DNA of 7,488 bases from an uncultured Oscillospiraceae bacterium (GTDB lineage: Bacteria; Bacillota; Clostridia; Oscillospirales; Ruminococcaceae): contig USNZ01000055.1 in NCBI GenBank assembly GCA_900556255.1, forward strand, positions 1 through 7,488, read 5' to 3'. The notes beneath the pieces are model-generated. The model was not told where the DNA came from. It was given only the letters and a program-made list of their open reading frames with translations, and did no database searches. A program made the translations under genes and the position numbers. This document shows, piece by piece, positions 6,101-7,488 of the stretch; the stretch's first letter is position 1, and each line of letters starts with the position of its first letter.

Positions 6101-6793
6101 GCTGCCGCCGGGGACACGGTAACGCTGAAGAACGCCGACGGCGACGCCGCCGAATTTACCGTGACCGGCGTCTGCGAGCACTACATAAGCAACTACGCCT
6201 ACATTACGCCCGCCGTGTACACCGCCGCCTTCGGCAAGGCACCAACGTACAATGCGGTCTTGAGCACGCTCACCGACGAATCGGCCGAAAACCGCGCCGC
6301 GATCTCGGAAAAGCTGCTGGGCATAGACACGGTGGTCAGCCTGACCTTTACACAGGACGCCGTCAAGCAGGTGCTGAACATGCTCAACTCCATTGACGCC
6401 GTAGTCGTGCTGATCATCGTCTGCGCCGCCATGCTGGCGTTTGTGGTGCTGTACAACCTTTCCAACATCAACATTGCCGAGCGCGTCAAGGAAATTGCCA
6501 CCATCAAGGTGCTGGGTTTCTATGACCGCGAGGTGTACAGCTACGTCAACCGCGAAAGCACGGCGCTGGCCTGCATCGGCACGGCCTTGGGGCTTGCGCT
6601 GGGCAAGGCGCTGCATGCCTTTATCATTACCACCGTGGAGGTGGATTCGGTCATGTTCGGGCGCGATATTGCCCCCCAAAGCTACCTGTACGCCGTGGCG
6701 CTGACGCTGGTTTTCAGCACGGCGGTCAACCTGGTCATGGGGCGCAAGCTGAAAGCCATCTCGATGGTCGAAAGCATGAAAGCCCCCGAATAG
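3194..6793 (+). CDS. Large FtsX/MacB-type ABC permease with long extracytoplasmic coiled-coil insertion
   Basis: A 1199-aa membrane protein built as two FtsX-type halves. Predicted membrane segments: 20-38, 665-687, 717-738, 764-784, then 838-857, 1067-1088, 1121-1145 and 1163-1182, i.e. 4+4. The two halves carry matching FtsX cores: EEERLQIGTLKALGYARGTI (694-713) and IAERVKEIATIKVLGFYDRE (1094-1112), each followed by a glycine/alanine-rich helix. The cytoplasmic linker 785-837 (LMLPRAPKAGKR, then FTWKVTCRNLLRYKKRF) is typical of the Firmicutes members. The first extracytoplasmic domain is about 625 residues: a MacB-like portion (39-250), then a heptad-repeat arm (about 259-380), a helical middle domain (381-532) and a second heptad arm (about 533-638). 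The second extracytoplasmic domain (859-1066) is an ordinary 200-residue one. With the upstream ATPase it forms a type VII-like ABC machine. Its substrate or partner is unknown; export, lipoprotein handling or control of a cell-wall enzyme (as FtsEX does) are possible. No accessory MacA-like protein is adjacent. Confidence 0.9.
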   Translation: MPRTYNKNVIRTFRSTRSRFFAIFSIVALGVGFLAGLSATPVDMKESMERYMDDGNFYDVRVLSTLGLTDDDVQVLRQVPGVQTVQPAYSADLLVQTGDDSVVARAHSLPPDGDEAINRLVLAEGRLPQSPDECLVEVGATGLNPTYPPGTTFTVTAENEDLDSKLNRTQFTVVGLVHSSNYFSYEREPATVGSGAVQVVMYLQPDAFAYEAYTEIYLTAAGAKEQNSLTEPYRQTVQTVMDNIAAIQDERCQARYDGLLDDARAELDDAWQKYHEAEADAEAQLADAAAQLEDGRNQLQNGKNKLADGRRQYADGKTQLENGTNQMLDGQAQLNDALGQWYKADAEWQQGKQELDSGKAQLDENEPAYRDGVQQLADALGTDYATVDKFAADLAAYCTAQGIAPPDTAQDMLELLLVYGEGLPLPKISDEQLGQIRDAAAELRPKLDDIPADILPAEQKTLLEEAKVLVQALADAETSDEMWDALQNAYTWLQDHRDLLPDEVYEALNALILGALQKEELNELAAALAGMVKFKQAQQQYEAGLQQLTDARAQLDDAYALLQEKMVELGVAQGQLLDAQGRLDAAWRDILNGQREIDENEKKLTDAEAEYADAKAEAEQKLADARAEIEDGEAKLDELEKPEWYVWDRSKNTSFGSFKANVDKLTAITTVFPVFFFLVAALVVSTTMTRMVEEERLQIGTLKALGYARGTIMQKYLWYALGASALGAVVGLAVGFRVFPTIIWSGYSIMYYMPEIATPWRLQQAVFAGASLIGLSLGVTAMACRTSLAEVPAALMLPRAPKAGKRILLERITPLWRRLPFTWKVTCRNLLRYKKRFWMTVIGVAGCTALLVAGFGLSDSLNGIITKQFDNVSHYDLMTVVSKEQAVREGAVYDYLFEDRETFPLSMAAAVQSTHCDSADGETELYLMVPQDLARFAQLMDLHERIGGEPTPLTDNGIVLTEKLAKTLGAAAGDTVTLKNADGDAAEFTVTGVCEHYISNYAYITPAVYTAAFGKAPTYNAVLSTLTDESAENRAAISEKLLGIDTVVSLTFTQDAVKQVLNMLNSIDAVVVLIIVCAAMLAFVVLYNLSNINIAERVKEIATIKVLGFYDREVYSYVNRESTALACIGTALGLALGKALHAFIITTVEVDSVMFGRDIAPQSYLYAVALTLVFSTAVNLVMGRKLKAISMVESMKAPE
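4040..4333 (+). repeat. 14 in-frame heptad (21-nt) repeats encoding coiled-coil arm 1 of the permease
   Basis: Residues 283-380 of the permease form 14 uninterrupted seven-residue units of form x-Q-L-x-D/N-G-x. Examples are AQLEDGR, NQLQNGK, NKLADGR, TQLENGT and QELDSGK. The third position is always Leu, Met, Tyr or Trp, and nine units have Gly three residues later. This is the Leu-x-x-Gly heptad pattern known from YhgE/Pip-type surface proteins. At DNA level it is a diverged 21-bp tandem repeat in which CAGCTG, GCGGACGG and similar words recur. Confidence 0.85.
4808..5107 (+). repeat. Second heptad-repeat arm of the permease
   Basis: Residues 539-638 continue a heptad pattern: hydrophobic residues at 541, 548, 555, 562, 569, 576, 583, 590, 597, 604 and 611. 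A shift of four residues follows (a stutter), and then 622, 629 and 636. Here the residue three after the hydrophobic one is mostly Ala (LTDA, LDDA, LLDA), where arm 1 has mostly Gly. The arm returns the chain to the second membrane segment at about 665. Confidence 0.8.
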
Positions 6794-6844
6794 CCTTTGC
6801 AAAGTGCGCAATATATTTGCGGTCGGATTTTTATCGTTTTTTAT

Positions 6845-6892
6845 AAAAATTGTGGCTCTATCGCCTTTTATGGGCATAGAGCCGCAATTTTT
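6845..6892 (+). terminator. Strong intrinsic terminator after the ABC transporter operon
   Basis: A 17-bp stem pairs 6845-6861 with 6876-6892 around a 14-base loop, with a single G-T wobble (6853/6884). The core is GGCTCTAT against ATAGAGCC. The right arm ends in TTTTT and the left arm begins in AAAAA, so it could work in both directions. Its place, 52 bases after the permease stop and just before the next promoter, separates the ABC operon from the MATE gene. Confidence 0.88.
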
Positions 6893-6898
6893 GCGCCC

Positions 6899-6927
6899 TT
6901 GAAAACTGCAGGCCACTGCGGTATAAT
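6899..6927 (+). promoter_or_regulatory. Sigma-A-type promoter of the MATE exporter gene
   Basis: TTGAAA (6899-6904, 5/6 match), a 17-base spacer and a perfect TATAAT (6922-6927). Transcription should start near 6934, giving a leader of about 54 bases. The promoter begins only seven bases after the terminator's T-run, so the gene is a separate transcription unit. Confidence 0.82.
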
Positions 6928-6937
6928 AAAGCTGCTT

Positions 6938-6974
6938 TGCGCAGATATTGTGCAGTTTCGTTATTGCAAATAAC
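6938..6974 (+). promoter_or_regulatory. Two small inverted repeats in the MATE gene leader
   Basis: TGCGCA-GATAT-TGTGCA (6938-6954, 6 bp with one G-T pair) is followed by GTTATT-GCA-AATAAC (6960-6974, perfect 6 bp). The second ends directly beside the ribosome binding site AAAGGAG (6975-6981). They could be an operator or weak leader hairpins. They match no riboswitch that I recognise. Confidence 0.3.
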
Positions 6975-6987
6975 AAAGGAGTATGTC

Positions 6988-7488
6988 ATGCAGACCCAAG
7001 CCCCCCTGTTTACCCGCCGCAAGCTGGCCACACTGATTTGGCCCCTGTTTCTGGAACAGATTTTAAGTGTCACCATGGGCATGGCCGACACGCTGATGGT
7101 TTCCGGCGTGGGCGAGGCCGCCGTTTCCAGCGTGTCGCTGGTGGACAGCCTGAATATTTTGATCATTCAAATCGTTTCGGCACTGGCCACCGGCGGTGCC
7201 GTGGTCGCCAGCCAGTATATGGGCCGCCGCGATGAGGAAAACGCCCGCCACAGCGCCGCCCAGCTGTACTGTGTGCTGGGCATCAGCACCGTTACGCTGA
7301 CGGTCATCTGCTTAGCGCTGTCCCGCCCGCTGCTGCGGCTGGTGTTCGGCAGAATTGACGACGATGTCATGGCTTTTGCCCAGCAGTACCTCATCATCAC
7401 GGCGCTGTCCTACCCGTTCATCGGCTTTTACAACGGCGGCGCGGCGCTGTTCCGCGCGCCGGGCAACAGCCGCATCAGTATGCTGGCC
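6988..7488 (+). CDS. MATE-family multidrug/cation efflux transporter, N-terminal part (cut by window edge)
   Basis: 167 codons, MQTQAPLFTRRKLATLIWPL onward, open to the window end. MATE proteins are 12-helix inner-membrane antiporters of about 450 residues that export cationic drugs, metabolites or dyes in exchange for Na+ or H+. Visible helices: about 15-40, 52-76, 93-115 and 132-155. Family landmarks are PLFLEQILSVTMGMADTLMV (19-38) in helix 1, GGAVVASQYMGRRDEENAR (69-87) in the helix 2-3 region, and NGGAALFRAPGNSRISM (149-165). The last is the helix 4-5 loop, where a residue other than Pro usually sits before Gly-Asn. The start is fixed by AAAGGAG six bases upstream; an ATG at 6983 is in another frame. 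The gene has its own promoter and is insulated by the preceding terminator. The subfamily (NorM or DinF-like) cannot be settled from one third of the protein. Confidence 0.9.
   Translation, partial: MQTQAPLFTRRKLATLIWPLFLEQILSVTMGMADTLMVSGVGEAAVSSVSLVDSLNILIIQIVSALATGGAVVASQYMGRRDEENARHSAAQLYCVLGISTVTLTVICLALSRPLLRLVFGRIDDDVMAFAQQYLIITALSYPFIGFYNGGAALFRAPGNSRISMLA

Noticed and set aside
6805..6821. TGCGCA-rich element after the permease gene resembling the leader element at 6938-6954
   Set aside because: Similarity is limited to the TGCGCA word and an AT-rich centre; aligned positions otherwise disagree, and the 5-bp hairpin is too weak to call.
5555..6976. 473-codon open frame antisense to the second half of the permease
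   Set aside because: It begins inside the MATE gene leader and crosses the terminator. The product resembles no protein family and mirrors membrane-helix codons.
6934..6987. MATE leader as a riboswitch
   Set aside because: The leader is only about 54 bases with two small hairpins and none of the conserved cores I know for guanidine, preQ1 or other compact riboswitches.

Overview
The window looks like chromosomal DNA from a high-G+C gut Clostridia, probably the Oscillospiraceae/Ruminococcaceae (Faecalibacterium, Gemmiger or Subdoligranulum type). The reasons are strong G/C use at third codon positions, AT-rich islands confined to promoters, GGAGG-type ribosome binding sites, sigma-A-type promoters, and the gene families present: a clostridial iron alcohol dehydrogenase, a SpoVD/FtsI-like PBP, a very large FtsX-type permease and a MATE exporter. 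No phage, IS, CRISPR, tRNA or rRNA signal was seen. The genus assignment is inference from style, not a database match.

Layout. (1) Positions 1-190, minus strand: the 5' end of an iron-containing alcohol dehydrogenase gene that runs off the left edge. It has its own promoter and an 18-bp perfect palindrome (7-4-7) in its leader. (2) 191-369: a divergent intergenic region. (3) 370-2400, plus: a class B penicillin-binding protein (676 aa) with an N-terminal membrane anchor, the SxxK, SxN and KSGT active-site motifs and a C-terminal PASTA domain. (4) 2401-2485: a short AT-rich promoter region. (5) 2486-3193 and 3194-6793, plus: a two-gene ABC transporter operon, with a MacB/LolD-type ATPase followed without a gap (TAAATG) by a 1199-aa duplicated FtsX-type permease. 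(6) 6845-6892: a strong intrinsic terminator. (7) 6899-6987: promoter and leader. (8) 6988 to the right edge, plus: the first 167 codons of a MATE-family exporter.

How the genes relate. The PBP builds or remodels peptidoglycan at the outer face of the membrane. The ABC ATPase and permease form one machine. Its first extracytoplasmic loop is swollen by about 380 residues into two long heptad-repeat arms flanking a 150-residue middle domain, probably an antiparallel coiled-coil hairpin projecting from the membrane. That architecture suits ATP-driven mechanical signalling or extraction at the cell surface better than simple small-molecule export, but the substrate is unknown. The dehydrogenase and the MATE exporter appear to be independently transcribed neighbours.

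The most interesting material is the permease's coiled-coil insertion. Next come the operator-like palindrome in front of the dehydrogenase and a cysteine pair in the PBP that matches the spacing of the redox-controlled pair in Bacillus SpoVD. Nothing here is clearly a wholly undescribed system.
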